Source: Cellulophaga sp. 20_2_10
GTDB lineage: Bacteria; Bacteroidota; Bacteroidia; Flavobacteriales; Flavobacteriaceae
NCBI RefSeq assembly: GCF_023476645.1
Contig: NZ_JAMCOJ010000005.1
Coordinates: 248,001-312,000, forward strand
Reading direction: 5' to 3'
Length of the DNA: 64,000 bases
The translations under genes and the position numbers were made by a program. Under the pieces are notes generated by a model, which saw only the letters and a program-made list of their open reading frames with translations, was not told the DNA's origin and did no database searches. The number at the start of each line of letters is the position of its first letter. Position 1 is the stretch's first letter. Shown one piece after another: positions 45,227-52,858 of this stretch.

Positions 45227-45361
45227 TTACTTTTTGGTAGATTTACTTGGTTTTAGCGTTGGCTTATTACCTGGTGTATTCTTGTTATCTCTTCTTCTTT
45301 TATCCAGTGTACCATCTTCCTTTTTAGGTTTTGGACCGGGCTTAATTGCTTGAATTTTCAT
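45227..45361 (-). CDS. Very small lysine-rich basic protein, unknown
   Basis: ATG at 45361 gives 44 residues, MKIQAIKPGPKPKKEDG then DKRRRDNKNTPGNKP and a lysine-rich end. Half the residues are charged or Pro. The high net charge suits nucleic-acid binding. The frame is short enough that chance cannot be excluded; its position in a compact operon supports it weakly. Confidence 0.35.
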   Translation of the reverse strand: MKIQAIKPGPKPKKEDGTLDKRRRDNKNTPGNKPTLKPSKSTKK

Positions 45362-45459
45362 ATTGCGCTGAATTTAAATTATTTATAATTGTATCAAAAA
45401 TAATTAATCGCAAATTAAATGCTTTACGGAAAGCCGTAATTTGATTCTAAAATTTGGAT

Positions 45460-45849
45460 TTATTCTGGTTTATTCCTAAGCAATGAATCACGAAGAAAGA
45501 TTAATTTTTCTTTTTCGATATTAAAAGTAACGAATTCATCATCGTGCACATAATGTATATTCTGGATTTGACTTGAATACAAAATACCGTTTATATAAAA
45601 TTTTTGAGAGTTAAAAGTAAGTTCTCTTATTGCTTCAATAATTAATTCTTCATTAAAGCCAGAGGCATCTAATTCAACTTGATAGAAATTTTTATCATAT
45701 ACCCTAAAACCTTCTTTTCCGCAACTGGTATTTTTACGTAGCATATTCTTAAAAAGGCCGACAATTATATTGTCAACTGGAAAACTTAAATTATTAGGAT
45801 TTTCTCTATTGATGAATTCTTTAAAAACTTCTGTTTTTTTATTATTCAA
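45460..45849 (-). CDS. Conserved hypothetical protein in the mobilisation block
   Basis: A 129-residue soluble protein without motifs that I recognise. It has a central CGKEGFRVYDKNFYQVEL and helical ends (NIEKEKLIFLRDSLL). It lies at the distal end of the minus-strand replication and mobilisation operon, 19 bases from the next gene. Nothing in it decides a role. Confidence 0.5.
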   Translation of the reverse strand: MNNKKTEVFKEFINRENPNNLSFPVDNIIVGLFKNMLRKNTSCGKEGFRVYDKNFYQVELDASGFNEELIIEAIRELTFNSQKFYINGILYSSQIQNIHYVHDDEFVTFNIEKEKLIFLRDSLLRNKPE

Positions 45850-45867
45850 TATACTGGAGTTAAGGTA

Positions 45868-46089
45868 TTAATCTGCAAAAAGTCTTTCTTGCTCTTCATT
45901 TAAAACTTGCTTCCTTTTAGTACTGATAGCTTCCTTTGTAGAATTAATTTCATCCTTAAAGTTAAGCCTAGCTACCTCCTCTGCATAATTTCTTAAGATC
46001 TTATAATCCGTTTGCCAACATTTTAAACCATCATTATGGTTATTTAAAATTTCAATTTCTTCAAAACTTAAATTATCCAAGTACCCCAT
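45868..46089 (-). CDS. Small helical protein, unknown
   Basis: About 73 residues from the ATG at 46089 (MGYLDNLSFEEIEILNN); a longer start at 46131 is possible but its residues (MDCIILAKIIKN) look less natural. The protein is highly charged and helical (EEVARLNFKDEINSTKEAIS, TKRKQVLNEEQERLF) and ends in a coiled-coil-like tail. The family is unknown. Confidence 0.45.
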   Translation of the reverse strand: MGYLDNLSFEEIEILNNHNDGLKCWQTDYKILRNYAEEVARLNFKDEINSTKEAISTKRKQVLNEEQERLFAD

Positions 46090-46182
46090 TATTCTGTTTT
46101 TAATAATTTTAGCTAAAATTATACAATCCAATACAACTTAACAAAAATTAACAGTAATTTTCTTATCCAATACTTGAGGCAC

Positions 46183-46413
46183 TTAAAATGATAGATAATC
46201 TTCAATACTACTGTTTATAATATCCTTTATGCTTCTATCTTCCTCTAAAGCTTTTGTCTTTAGTCTTTTTAATAGATCAACATCTATATAAAATGAAAAT
46301 TGCTTAGAATTATTAAGAATAGACTCTTTTTCAGACACCACCTTTTGTATCGGTATTTTTACCTGACCTGACTTTACCTTACCTAAAAGGCTATCAAAAC
46401 TTTCTTTTTTCAT
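46183..46413 (-). CDS. Ribbon-helix-helix protein, probable ParB-like partner of ParA
   Basis: A 76-residue protein. After a flexible start, FSFYIDVDLLKRLKTKALEED is strand-helix and RSIKDIINSSIEDYL the second helix, the ribbon-helix-helix layout. It lies 34 bases downstream of a ParA gene, as small DNA-binding partition partners often do. The candidate binding site is not identified. Confidence 0.6.
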   Translation of the reverse strand: MKKESFDSLLGKVKSGQVKIPIQKVVSEKESILNNSKQFSFYIDVDLLKRLKTKALEEDRSIKDIINSSIEDYLSF

Positions 46414-46447
46414 AATTATGTATTTATATAATTCTAGGTTTATACAA

Positions 46448-47029
46448 TTATATTAATGCCTTTAACACTTCTTTTGTTAAACCATCTATTTGTTTTTGGG
46501 CATTATTATTACGCTCTACTCCTTTAAGCAAAACAGAACGAGTAAATACAACCAAATCATTAATTTGAGTATTTGCAATTTTAACCTTGTAAGTTTTTAA
46601 TTCATTTAAAATATCAGAAGTCAAAGAAGTATTGTGTTTTACCATATTTAACACTATTAGTGTTTTATCTAATTTATTATTATCTCCAATAATGCTAATA
46701 GTACTTTCTATTGCTAATAAATCTAATACGCCAGCTTTGGTAGGGACTATTATTAAATCTGATAACTCCATTAAACCTGATAACTTATCTGATAAGTAAG
46801 GTGGTGTATCAATAAATATAAAGTCCAAATTTGAATTTTTAAGTATTGATTTATCTGAAGTAATTATGAAATCATTTACAATATGATTAATCCCCAAAAG
46901 ACTTCCTTGCAGATCCATATCTAGAATTGCTACTTTACTACAACTACTAAGGTTTTGAGCCAAATTAAAGGTCAAAGTACTTTTGCCAACTCCTCCTTTT
47001 TGATGAGTCACTAATATAATTTTAGCCAT
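46448..47029 (-). CDS. ParA-family partition ATPase
   Basis: A 193-residue protein with the deviant Walker A motif HQKGGVGKSTLTFNLA (about 8-23), VAILDMDLQGS, and DFIFIDTPPYLSD. ParA-type ATPases move plasmid or element copies before cell division, or place other cargo. It lies between the relaxase gene block and the RHH gene, with four bases to its upstream neighbour. On an integrative element it suggests a replicative excised stage. Confidence 0.9.
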   Translation of the reverse strand: MAKIILVTHQKGGVGKSTLTFNLAQNLSSCSKVAILDMDLQGSLLGINHIVNDFIITSDKSILKNSNLDFIFIDTPPYLSDKLSGLMELSDLIIVPTKAGVLDLLAIESTISIIGDNNKLDKTLIVLNMVKHNTSLTSDILNELKTYKVKIANTQINDLVVFTRSVLLKGVERNNNAQKQIDGLTKEVLKALI

Positions 47030-47033
47030 ATTA

Positions 47034-47477
47034 TTATTTTATTTTCCAAGTTTGGTACTGCTTAAAAGCATCTGGGTTATCATTAAAAAATTCCTCGATA
47101 TGGCTTTTAACCTTATTTGCACCTCTATTGTATTCTTTATCCTCAATATTGTTAAAGCTTTGAAATTGATATACATTAAAAAACATTGAAATAATTGTGA
47201 CTATTAAACAGAGAACAATTGGTGTAAAATATCTTCTCGGAAATAATATAAAATTATCTAGTCTATGCTGTATCTTATTCAGTTCAACGCTATAAACTCT
47301 GTTTCTTTGGTCTAATTTTTTTAAAAAAATTGAAAAACTATCTTCTACTTTTTTTGTGCTTAGAATAAGCTTTAAACCCTCAATTCTTTTAGTTTCCTTC
47401 TGCAGTTGAGAAATACCCTTTTGAAATGTCTCAATTTCATCAATAATCAAAGATGCTAATTCTTCAATTTTAGCCAT
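47034..47477 (-). CDS. Single-pass membrane protein linked to mobilisation genes
   Basis: A 147-residue protein. A coiled-coil start (IIDEIETFQKGISQLQKETKR) leads through a basic helix to one membrane segment (about 101-120, YFTPIVLCLIVTIISMFFNV) and a charged tail. In many Bacteroidota mobilisable elements a similar coiled-coil/membrane protein follows the relaxase; it may hold the relaxosome near the membrane. The family name is unknown to me. Confidence 0.5.
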   Translation of the reverse strand: MAKIEELASLIIDEIETFQKGISQLQKETKRIEGLKLILSTKKVEDSFSIFLKKLDQRNRVYSVELNKIQHRLDNFILFPRRYFTPIVLCLIVTIISMFFNVYQFQSFNNIEDKEYNRGANKVKSHIEEFFNDNPDAFKQYQTWKIK

Positions 47478-47479
47478 AA

Positions 47480-48232
47480 TTATATATTTATAGATTTATA
47501 CTTTACCCCCTCTACTTTTAGCAATTGCTGCTTTATTTTATTAAAAGACAGGTTTCTATGCACTTCGCTTCCCTTTAAGTTGATGTTTTTAAATTGATAT
47601 CTAAAACCCTGTATATTATTTGATTTGTTAATTACAGGGATAACATTTACACCCAACTTTCTCATTTCAAGTATATATTCATTTATACTTTTTGATCTTC
47701 TACCACTTAAGCAGCTATCGTGCTTTTCTTTTATACTAGATCTAATAGCTTTTAAGCTATCTAACTTTTCCTGTTTTACATCTTTTACAGTTTTTAGTCC
47801 TAACTTTTTAGCAACACGCTCTGCTGCTTTTTGAGCACGTTTGCTTATATAATTGTCTTTATAGGCACAACCATTAAAATCAATTCGATTAACATATAAA
47901 TGAATATGACGATGCTCTTTATCTTGATGTAAGAATGCTATAGACTGGTGATCATTCAATCCCAAATCCTCTACAAACTCACTAGTTATATTATAAAAAT
48001 CACGAAGCTTCATATTCTTACCATCTTCAATAGTTGGACTTAAAACAAAACTAAAGGTGTTTTTAAGGCATCGAGAGTTCATTGCCTGTATTGTTTTAAA
48101 CTCATTTGTGATCTCTTTAGGTGTTAATCCTACCAAACTTTTTTTAAAGACAATTTTAGCATCCTTCTCTTGATTCCAACCATAACCAATTGAAGCTTCT
48201 GTATGTGAAATAGATTTACCCTTACTTATCAT
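47480..48232 (-). CDS. Relaxase/mobilisation nuclease
   Basis: A 250-residue relaxase. The metal-binding HxHxxxN motif is in KEHRHIHLYVNRI (about 96-108), preceded by NMKLRDFYNITSEF. The likely nicking Tyr is Y17 in ASIGYGW. The C-terminal part is shorter than in large MobA proteins. It cuts one strand at the transfer origin to start transfer with a helper's conjugation pore. It overlaps the MobC-like gene by four bases. Confidence 0.85.
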   Translation of the reverse strand: MISKGKSISHTEASIGYGWNQEKDAKIVFKKSLVGLTPKEITNEFKTIQAMNSRCLKNTFSFVLSPTIEDGKNMKLRDFYNITSEFVEDLGLNDHQSIAFLHQDKEHRHIHLYVNRIDFNGCAYKDNYISKRAQKAAERVAKKLGLKTVKDVKQEKLDSLKAIRSSIKEKHDSCLSGRRSKSINEYILEMRKLGVNVIPVINKSNNIQGFRYQFKNINLKGSEVHRNLSFNKIKQQLLKVEGVKYKSINI

Positions 48233-48525
48233 TTTCTAAAATTTATAAGGTGTTCTTTAATTTCATTAGCAACTTCAGATGTCAATTTAAACAACCCTGG
48301 TTCCTTCTTTTTTATTAAGTTTCCAATACTCTTAAAGTTATTGTGATACTTAATCAACATTCTATAAAACAAAACTTGCTCTTCTGTAAGTATGGCTTTT
48401 ATATCTTTATTTAAAGCTGATTTTCTACAGTAATCTGCTGTTTTAAGTCCAGCCTTTTTTGCTTTAATTTTTATTAACTTTTTTTCATATGAGCTACACA
48501 CAAATTCAATTCTAGTTCTTTTCAT
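48229..48525 (-). CDS. MobC-like relaxosome accessory protein
   Basis: A 98-residue basic protein: RIEFVCSSYEKKLIKIKAKK then AGLKTADYCRKSALNKDI, a MobC-type DNA-binding arrangement, and KEHLINFRK at the end. Accessory proteins of this kind open the DNA at the transfer origin for the relaxase. The gene starts just beside the 48527-48631 region, where the origin is expected, and overlaps the relaxase gene by four bases. Confidence 0.7.
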   Translation of the reverse strand: MKRTRIEFVCSSYEKKLIKIKAKKAGLKTADYCRKSALNKDIKAILTEEQVLFYRMLIKYHNNFKSIGNLIKKKEPGLFKLTSEVANEIKEHLINFRK

Positions 48526-48526
48526 A

Positions 48527-48631
48527 TTAAAAATAAATTCAAGTTTATAACTTTTGCGACCATCGGGAGAAAAAGCGAGATTTGTTCAAAAAAGGGACCT
48601 GAGTACCGGTATTGAACACCTCTCGAAATAC
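48527..48631. other. Candidate transfer origin (oriT) region
   Basis: About 105 bases between mobC and the primase gene. It contains TGTTCAA (48583-48589) and TTGAACA (48612-48618), a perfect 7-bp inverted repeat around a GC-richer segment with ACCGGT. In mobilisable elements the nick region usually lies immediately upstream of mobC. No nick sequence can be identified by eye. Confidence 0.4.
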
Positions 48632-49477
48632 TCAACCGTTAGCCATTTTGGAGTTTATTAAAAAAGCGTTTAAATCCTTATGATTTTTATAGTAGTATCG
48701 GTAATCAAAAACTTCTAACCCTCTATTATCTTTTATTATTTGTAACGTATTAGAACCAGATTCATCGTTATCAAAAAAAGATTTAACTACACAATATTGA
48801 TTTACAATTTCTAATGCTTTTTTTATTAATGCAGTTGAATTTAATATGATAAAATCTTCCTCTGGAACCTTATTTTTTAAAGTTAAATATGATAAAAAGT
48901 CAGACCAAGATTCAAAAACAGAAACAGTAGAGTAGTCTCTTTTAATTGTAGTAAAATGTTTGCGGCCAATGCAACCTTTAAAAAACTGATTCCTTAATTC
49001 AAAGCCACCTAAATCATTTTTAAAACCAATAGCATAATATGTTTTGTTTGAGTCAAAAGTATAGTAGACCTCAAAGCAAAACTCTTTTGCCAACTCTAAA
49101 TTAATTTCTCTTTCCTTAAGGTAGGCGATTAAGTATTTATTCTGAAGAGCCTTAACTTTAATAATATCCCCTTTTTTAGTATGAGGACTTATAATTTTCT
49201 GCTGATGAAAAGAAAAAGTATCTTCTGTTAATTTGTTTAAAACCTCTGAAATAGCACAACCATAATATTCCTGTAAAAAATCTATAATTGTTCCTCCGTG
49301 ACCGCTACCGAAATCGTACCAAGTGTTTTTATCTGTATCCACTTTAAAAGAGGCCGTTTTCTCCTTTCTAAAAGGTGATAAAAACCAATGGTTTTGACCT
49401 GTGATCTTTTGAGGTTTAAAACCGTTTTTTATTAGATATAAAAGGAGGTCTATATTTTTAGCTTTATTACAATTCAT
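48632..49477 (-). CDS. Toprim-domain primase of element B
   Basis: A 281-residue protein. The N-terminal part resembles the CHC2-like primase fold (GQNHWFLSPFRKEKTASFKV, TWYDFGSGHGGTIIDFL) but without the Cys ligands. The C-terminal toprim domain has VFESWSDFLSYLTL and FFDNDESGSNTLQII with the acidic metal-binding residues. It would make primers for replication of the excised element. It lies directly beside the iteron cluster. Confidence 0.8.
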   Translation of the reverse strand: MNCNKAKNIDLLLYLIKNGFKPQKITGQNHWFLSPFRKEKTASFKVDTDKNTWYDFGSGHGGTIIDFLQEYYGCAISEVLNKLTEDTFSFHQQKIISPHTKKGDIIKVKALQNKYLIAYLKEREINLELAKEFCFEVYYTFDSNKTYYAIGFKNDLGGFELRNQFFKGCIGRKHFTTIKRDYSTVSVFESWSDFLSYLTLKNKVPEEDFIILNSTALIKKALEIVNQYCVVKSFFDNDESGSNTLQIIKDNRGLEVFDYRYYYKNHKDLNAFLINSKMANG

Positions 49478-49512
49478 TGTACATTATTATTAATTGAAAA
49501 AAGTATAAAAAG

Positions 49513-49719
49513 TGATGATTTGATGACAAACAGTTGAAAACCCTTGATTTCATTGGCAGTCAAGACATCATCAAGATGTCATCAAATCATCAAAGTTTAC
49601 ATCAACACGTCATCAATATATTTTTGTGATGACAGAGTGATGACGAAACTGATGATCTTGGTAACCCTATTATTACTAGTAATAGATAAAGATTAACCTA
49701 TTACGTCATCAAATCATCA
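49513..49719. repeat. Iteron cluster, candidate replication origin of element B
   Basis: The 15-bp word GTCATCAAATCATCA occurs at 49578-49592 and 49705-49719, and as its reverse complement at 49513-49527. Shorter GTCATCA/TGATGAC words fill the space between. The last copy lies within the end of the helicase gene. Such direct and inverted iterons beside primase and helicase genes suit an initiator-binding origin. Confidence 0.65.
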
Positions 49720-50903
49720 AATGTTTTATGTAAAAAAGTTTTAGAGACAGTATAATACCTTCCTTTGGTATCAGTAAGAACGATATCTCCATCACTTAAA
49801 ATCACAAATTTTTGATACTTAAATGAATTATTTTTTTGTTCTACCTTCCACTCCGTCTTAAGAAGCTTTCTAAGCTGCGTTAAATCAGTCTTTACTCTTG
49901 TTTTAGATAATGCATTAAGAAGATCCATAAGACTAAAATGAACTTCCTCTAGTTCAAATTTCTCAAGAACACTATAAAGCAATTGCCCTATTTCCTTTTC
50001 AACTTTATTCTTGTTATTGCTTACTAACTTCTTAAGAGCATTGGTGTAAATCTGCTCAGCTGTAAACCACATTCTTGTTTTTCTTTCTGTAGCAAAATCT
50101 CTACTTTTAATATAATCTAGAAAGGCTGGAATTTCGTCAATTAATTTATCTAAAAAATTAACGTCTTCATTTTCAAGCTTCGGAATTTTTCTAACCCAAA
50201 ATCGAGTTTCATCAGAATCTATTTTAATAAAAGAGTCTTCCCTATTGCTACATAAAATAAATTTGCCAAAAAAATCTACTTCAAACCTTTCTTTACCCTT
50301 AGCTTCTATTTTATTAATATTAGACGTCGATAAATATTTTATTTTTTCTGTTATTTCTTCTTTCTGAAGTACGGCTTCATCAAGACCCAATAATAATTTA
50401 TTTCCCCAGTCAAGGTTAAAATTACTATTCAATGTATGACTATCTAAATACGTCATATTAAGCCCAAAAACTTCCTTTAAGTATTTTAAAAAAGATGATT
50501 TCCCAGTTACCCTTTCTCTACTTACCAAACATAAAACTGGTAACATTTGAGAAGGTTTTTCATATAAAAGCTTAAAATAATCTAACCCTATTTCTAAATG
50601 AGATCCAAATATGTGTTTAAAAAAATTAAGAGTATGAGAGACACTTCCTTGTTTGGGGGAATACTTTAAGTGAGAATATGTGTTATAAAAGCCGTGAATT
50701 TCTTTTGAAAAATTAAAATGGTTTGGAAAACATATTTTACCGTGGTATTTAGGTATTTGTGACAGGTATTCCCTATTATGATCCTCAATGACGGTTAATT
50801 TATCCCATTTTATAAGAGTTTCATTAAACCCTCCCTTTAATGATGGAACTTGAACTATTCTATAATAACTGGTACCAATCCTTATGTATGATTTTTGATT
50901 CAT
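49701..50903 (-). CDS. DUF5906 primase-helicase-like ATPase
   Basis: A 400-residue protein. The helicase core has RERVTGKSSFLKYL (Walker A-like, about 133-146), LLGLDEAVLQKEE (Walker B-like) and FILCSNREDSFIKI then TRFWVRKIP (sensor and Arg region). Such superfamily 3-like ATPases are found on many Bacteroidota ICEs and satellites and unwind the origin. It ends inside the iteron cluster. With the primase it makes a replication pair. Confidence 0.8.
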   Translation of the reverse strand: MNQKSYIRIGTSYYRIVQVPSLKGGFNETLIKWDKLTVIEDHNREYLSQIPKYHGKICFPNHFNFSKEIHGFYNTYSHLKYSPKQGSVSHTLNFFKHIFGSHLEIGLDYFKLLYEKPSQMLPVLCLVSRERVTGKSSFLKYLKEVFGLNMTYLDSHTLNSNFNLDWGNKLLLGLDEAVLQKEEITEKIKYLSTSNINKIEAKGKERFEVDFFGKFILCSNREDSFIKIDSDETRFWVRKIPKLENEDVNFLDKLIDEIPAFLDYIKSRDFATERKTRMWFTAEQIYTNALKKLVSNNKNKVEKEIGQLLYSVLEKFELEEVHFSLMDLLNALSKTRVKTDLTQLRKLLKTEWKVEQKNNSFKYQKFVILSDGDIVLTDTKGRYYTVSKTFLHKTFDDLMT

Positions 50904-50985
50904 AGGTATATTGAATTAAACCCATATATTTGTATACAGATTAAAAGTGAAATAAAATTTGATAAGAGCGTAAAAGGTGAAGTTT

Positions 50986-51279
50986 TTACGCTTTTTTGTT
51001 TTTTAATAATTGAGCATTCATTTGTTGCTCCAGGTATTCATCAGATAAGTTTGGTTTTCCTAATAACCACTCATCAATATCTTCTTTATTAAAAAACTTC
51101 TGGCGAATATGCTCATTTGTTCCAATTGGAATCAATTTGAGCATTGATAGTTTATATATCTTACTTTTAGATAACCCTGTGTAGCTTACTAGATCATCAA
51201 TATTTAATACCTTTTTGTTATGAGATAATAAGTTTCTAATATCCTGTAATATCTCAATCATATTACTATTTTCATCCAT
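50986..51279 (-). CDS. MerR/excisionase-like HTH protein of element B
   Basis: A 97-residue protein from the ATG at 51279 (MDENSNMIEIL); the longer start adds an unlikely leader. NIDDLVSYTGLSKSKIYKLS is the HTH, followed by KLIPIGTNEHIRQKFFNKEDIDEWL, the HTH_17 winged-helix form shared with the small protein of element A (31281-31466). It is probably the excisionase or a regulator of the replication operon. Confidence 0.8.
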   Translation of the reverse strand: MDENSNMIEILQDIRNLLSHNKKVLNIDDLVSYTGLSKSKIYKLSMLKLIPIGTNEHIRQKFFNKEDIDEWLLGKPNLSDEYLEQQMNAQLLKNKKA

Positions 51280-51400
51280 TATATTGCGATTTAGAATTAA
51301 AAAATAAACGAATGGCCATTCATTCTGAAAAGCAAACATATGAAAGTAAATATCACATTAGCAATAGGTTAATCAGCTCAAACCTTAAATTAATCTACCA

Positions 51401-52066
51401 TTAACCTTTAAAAAATACTTTTTCTATAATTGTTTTTCTTTCTTGTAGTTTCTTTTCATCTTTCTCATTGACCCAATTATAAAAAAGTGTACCAAAACTG
51501 TCCTCATTCAATTTTAAACCTGCCATTAAAAAGTTATCATTTAATATAGAAAATAGCTCTTGTTTCTTAGTGCTTTTTAAACCATTAACTGTAACATAGT
51601 CTAAAATTGTCAAGAGTGTTTTATGATTAGCACCCCTCTTACTTTTATTAGGAGCTGTGAAGTTTACTTTTCCAGATATAGATTCTCCCCTTAATAAACT
51701 TTTAAATTTTAATTCATTCTCCAAACCTTCAACATACCCTTGAAAGTTTAGATTATTTATGTTAATTTTTTTAATTGAACACTTTAGAAAATTATCCTTT
51801 TGTACTTTAAAAACCTCCTTTCTTAATTGACAAAAAAATAAAACACCAAAACCAATTAAAGTGTATACTGCAATAACAAGAGCACTAAGACCTAACGGAA
51901 ATGGGTTATCTATTAATAAAAGAATAAAGACGTATATAAAAAACGAAAGAGTCAAGTACTTTATTAATGAATAATTGTTTACAAGTACTTTTGTATCAAC
52001 ATAAGTTCCGAATTTTATCTGTTTTCCAACTAAATAATGTGCCAAAGAGATTGTAGTTCGTTCCAT
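51401..52066 (-). CDS. Two-helix membrane protein, unknown
   Basis: I use the ATG at 52066 (MERTTISLAHYLVG), giving 221 residues, because the frame upstream reads through the tRNA and its terminator. Two membrane segments lie at about 36-53 (YLTLSFFIYVFILLLI) and 58-80 (LGLSALVIAVYTLIGFGVLFF). The rest is a cytoplasmic domain with GESISGKVNFTAPNKSKRG and a basic C-terminal helix. No family is recognised. It is the right-most gene of element B, close to the arm motif, and may be an element-specific factor. Confidence 0.55.
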   Translation of the reverse strand: MERTTISLAHYLVGKQIKFGTYVDTKVLVNNYSLIKYLTLSFFIYVFILLLIDNPFPLGLSALVIAVYTLIGFGVLFFCQLRKEVFKVQKDNFLKCSIKKININNLNFQGYVEGLENELKFKSLLRGESISGKVNFTAPNKSKRGANHKTLLTILDYVTVNGLKSTKKQELFSILNDNFLMAGLKLNEDSFGTLFYNWVNEKDEKKLQERKTIIEKVFFKG

Positions 52067-52113
52067 TTTATAATTTTTTAAGAAAATAAAATTAGTACAA
52101 AAAAAGAAAATGG

Positions 52114-52133
52114 TGTTGCACATATGTTGTACT
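52114..52133 (+). other. Arm-type integrase site, right end of element B
   Basis: TGTTGCACATATGTTGTACT matches the motif at 35334-35353 in 16 of 20 positions and in the same direction. It sits five bases before the att repeat that begins at 52138. Confidence 0.55.
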
Positions 52134-52146
52134 CCTAAAACCAAAA

Positions 52147-52172
52147 AAGCCTTTACATTTCTGTAAAGGCTT
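52147..52172. terminator. Terminator after the tRNA gene
   Basis: AAGCCTTTACA (52147-52157) and TGTAAAGGCTT (52162-52172) form an 11-bp stem, with A- and T-runs on both sides. It ends the tRNA transcript (minus strand) and is duplicated at 29548-29573. Confidence 0.85.
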
Positions 52173-52183
52173 TTGTTTGCTTG

Positions 52184-52257
52184 TGGTCCCACATGGGCTC
52201 GAACCATGGACCCCCTGATTATGAGTCAGGTGCTCTAACCAGCTGAGCTATAGGACC
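52184..52257 (-). tRNA. tRNA with anticodon CAU (probable tRNA-Ile2, lysidine type, or tRNA-Met)
   Basis: A complete 74-base cloverleaf on the minus strand. Acceptor GGTCCTA/TGGGACC, D arm GCTC...GAGC, anticodon arm CCTGA-CTCATAA-TCAGG with loop CAT, variable GGGTC, T arm CATGG/CCATG with TTCGAGC, and discriminator A. The CCA end is not encoded. The features resemble the Ile2 group whose C34 is changed to lysidine, but Met cannot be excluded without model scoring. The 3' half is the integration target of elements A and B. Confidence 0.92.
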
Positions 52258-52330
52258 CGCAAATTGCGGATGCAATATTACTATTTATTTTGTTACAATC
52301 CAAAATAAGATTGCAGTTATATTTACTTTT

Positions 52331-52744
52331 TTATTCGGCTACCGTTGGCGCTTCTTGGCAAAGCTCTATTAATGTGCCATTTGTACCCTTAGGATGTAAA
52401 AAAGCAACTAGTTTATTATCTGCTCCTTTTTTAGGTATTTCATTTAAAACCACAAAACCTTCTGCTTTTAAACGTGCAATTTCTGAAACTATATTATCCA
52501 CAGCAAAAGCAATATGGTGCACACCTTCTCCTTTTTTTGCAATGAACTTTGCTATAGGGCTATCTTCTTTTGTTGCCTCTAACAATTCTATTTTATTTGG
52601 GCCCGACATAAAAAAAGAGGTTTTAACACCTTCAGACGCTACTTCTTCTTCCTTATAACTTGGTGTTCCTAAAAGCTTTTCAAACAAGATGTTAGATGCT
52701 TTTAAATCCTTAACTGCTATTCCTATATGTTCTATTTTTTGCAT
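52331..52744 (-). CDS. mce: Methylmalonyl-CoA epimerase
   Basis: A 137-residue vicinal-oxygen-chelate protein. MQKIEHIGIAVKDLKASN holds the first metal His, EGVHHIAFAVDN the second, and NGTLIELCQE the terminal Glu, giving the metal site used to interconvert R- and S-methylmalonyl-CoA. It serves propionate-succinate metabolism. It is the first chromosomal gene right of the tRNA, transcribed away from rbfA. Confidence 0.93.
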   Translation of the reverse strand: MQKIEHIGIAVKDLKASNILFEKLLGTPSYKEEEVASEGVKTSFFMSGPNKIELLEATKEDSPIAKFIAKKGEGVHHIAFAVDNIVSEIARLKAEGFVVLNEIPKKGADNKLVAFLHPKGTNGTLIELCQEAPTVAE

Positions 52745-52846
52745 AATCGATCTTTAAAAATATAAAAGCTAAAATTACAACAATAAATCTTTTGCGTAAT
52801 CCCTAGGATACTAGGCTAAGGTATAGGAGTCTAATGATATAAATTG

Positions 52847-52854
52847 TACTTTTG
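52847..52854 (+). promoter_or_regulatory. -7 promoter element of rbfA
   Basis: TACTTTTG matches the Bacteroidota -7 consensus TAnnTTTG. It ends four bases before the rbfA ATG (52859), so the transcript would have little or no leader. A clear -33 TTG at the usual distance is not seen. Confidence 0.55.
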
Positions 52855-52858
52855 CCCC

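Larger units (their letters stand above)
35174..52196. mobile_element. Integrative mobilisable element B (about 17 kb)
   Basis: Bounded by the tRNA 3' half at 35174-35222 and the intact tRNA with its terminator at 52138-52257. It carries a tyrosine integrase at the left end, a type I restriction-modification system as cargo, and a minus-strand block with relaxase, MobC-like protein, ParA, primase, DUF5906 helicase and HTH protein. It lacks conjugation pore genes. Arm-like motifs lie at both ends (35334 and 52114). Confidence 0.8.

Noticed and set aside
35174-52196. Element B as a self-conjugative element
   Set aside because: No type IV secretion or coupling-protein genes are present; only relaxase and accessory genes.
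52067-52207. N-terminal extension of the right-end membrane protein of element B
   Set aside because: It reads through the tRNA 3' end and its terminator.
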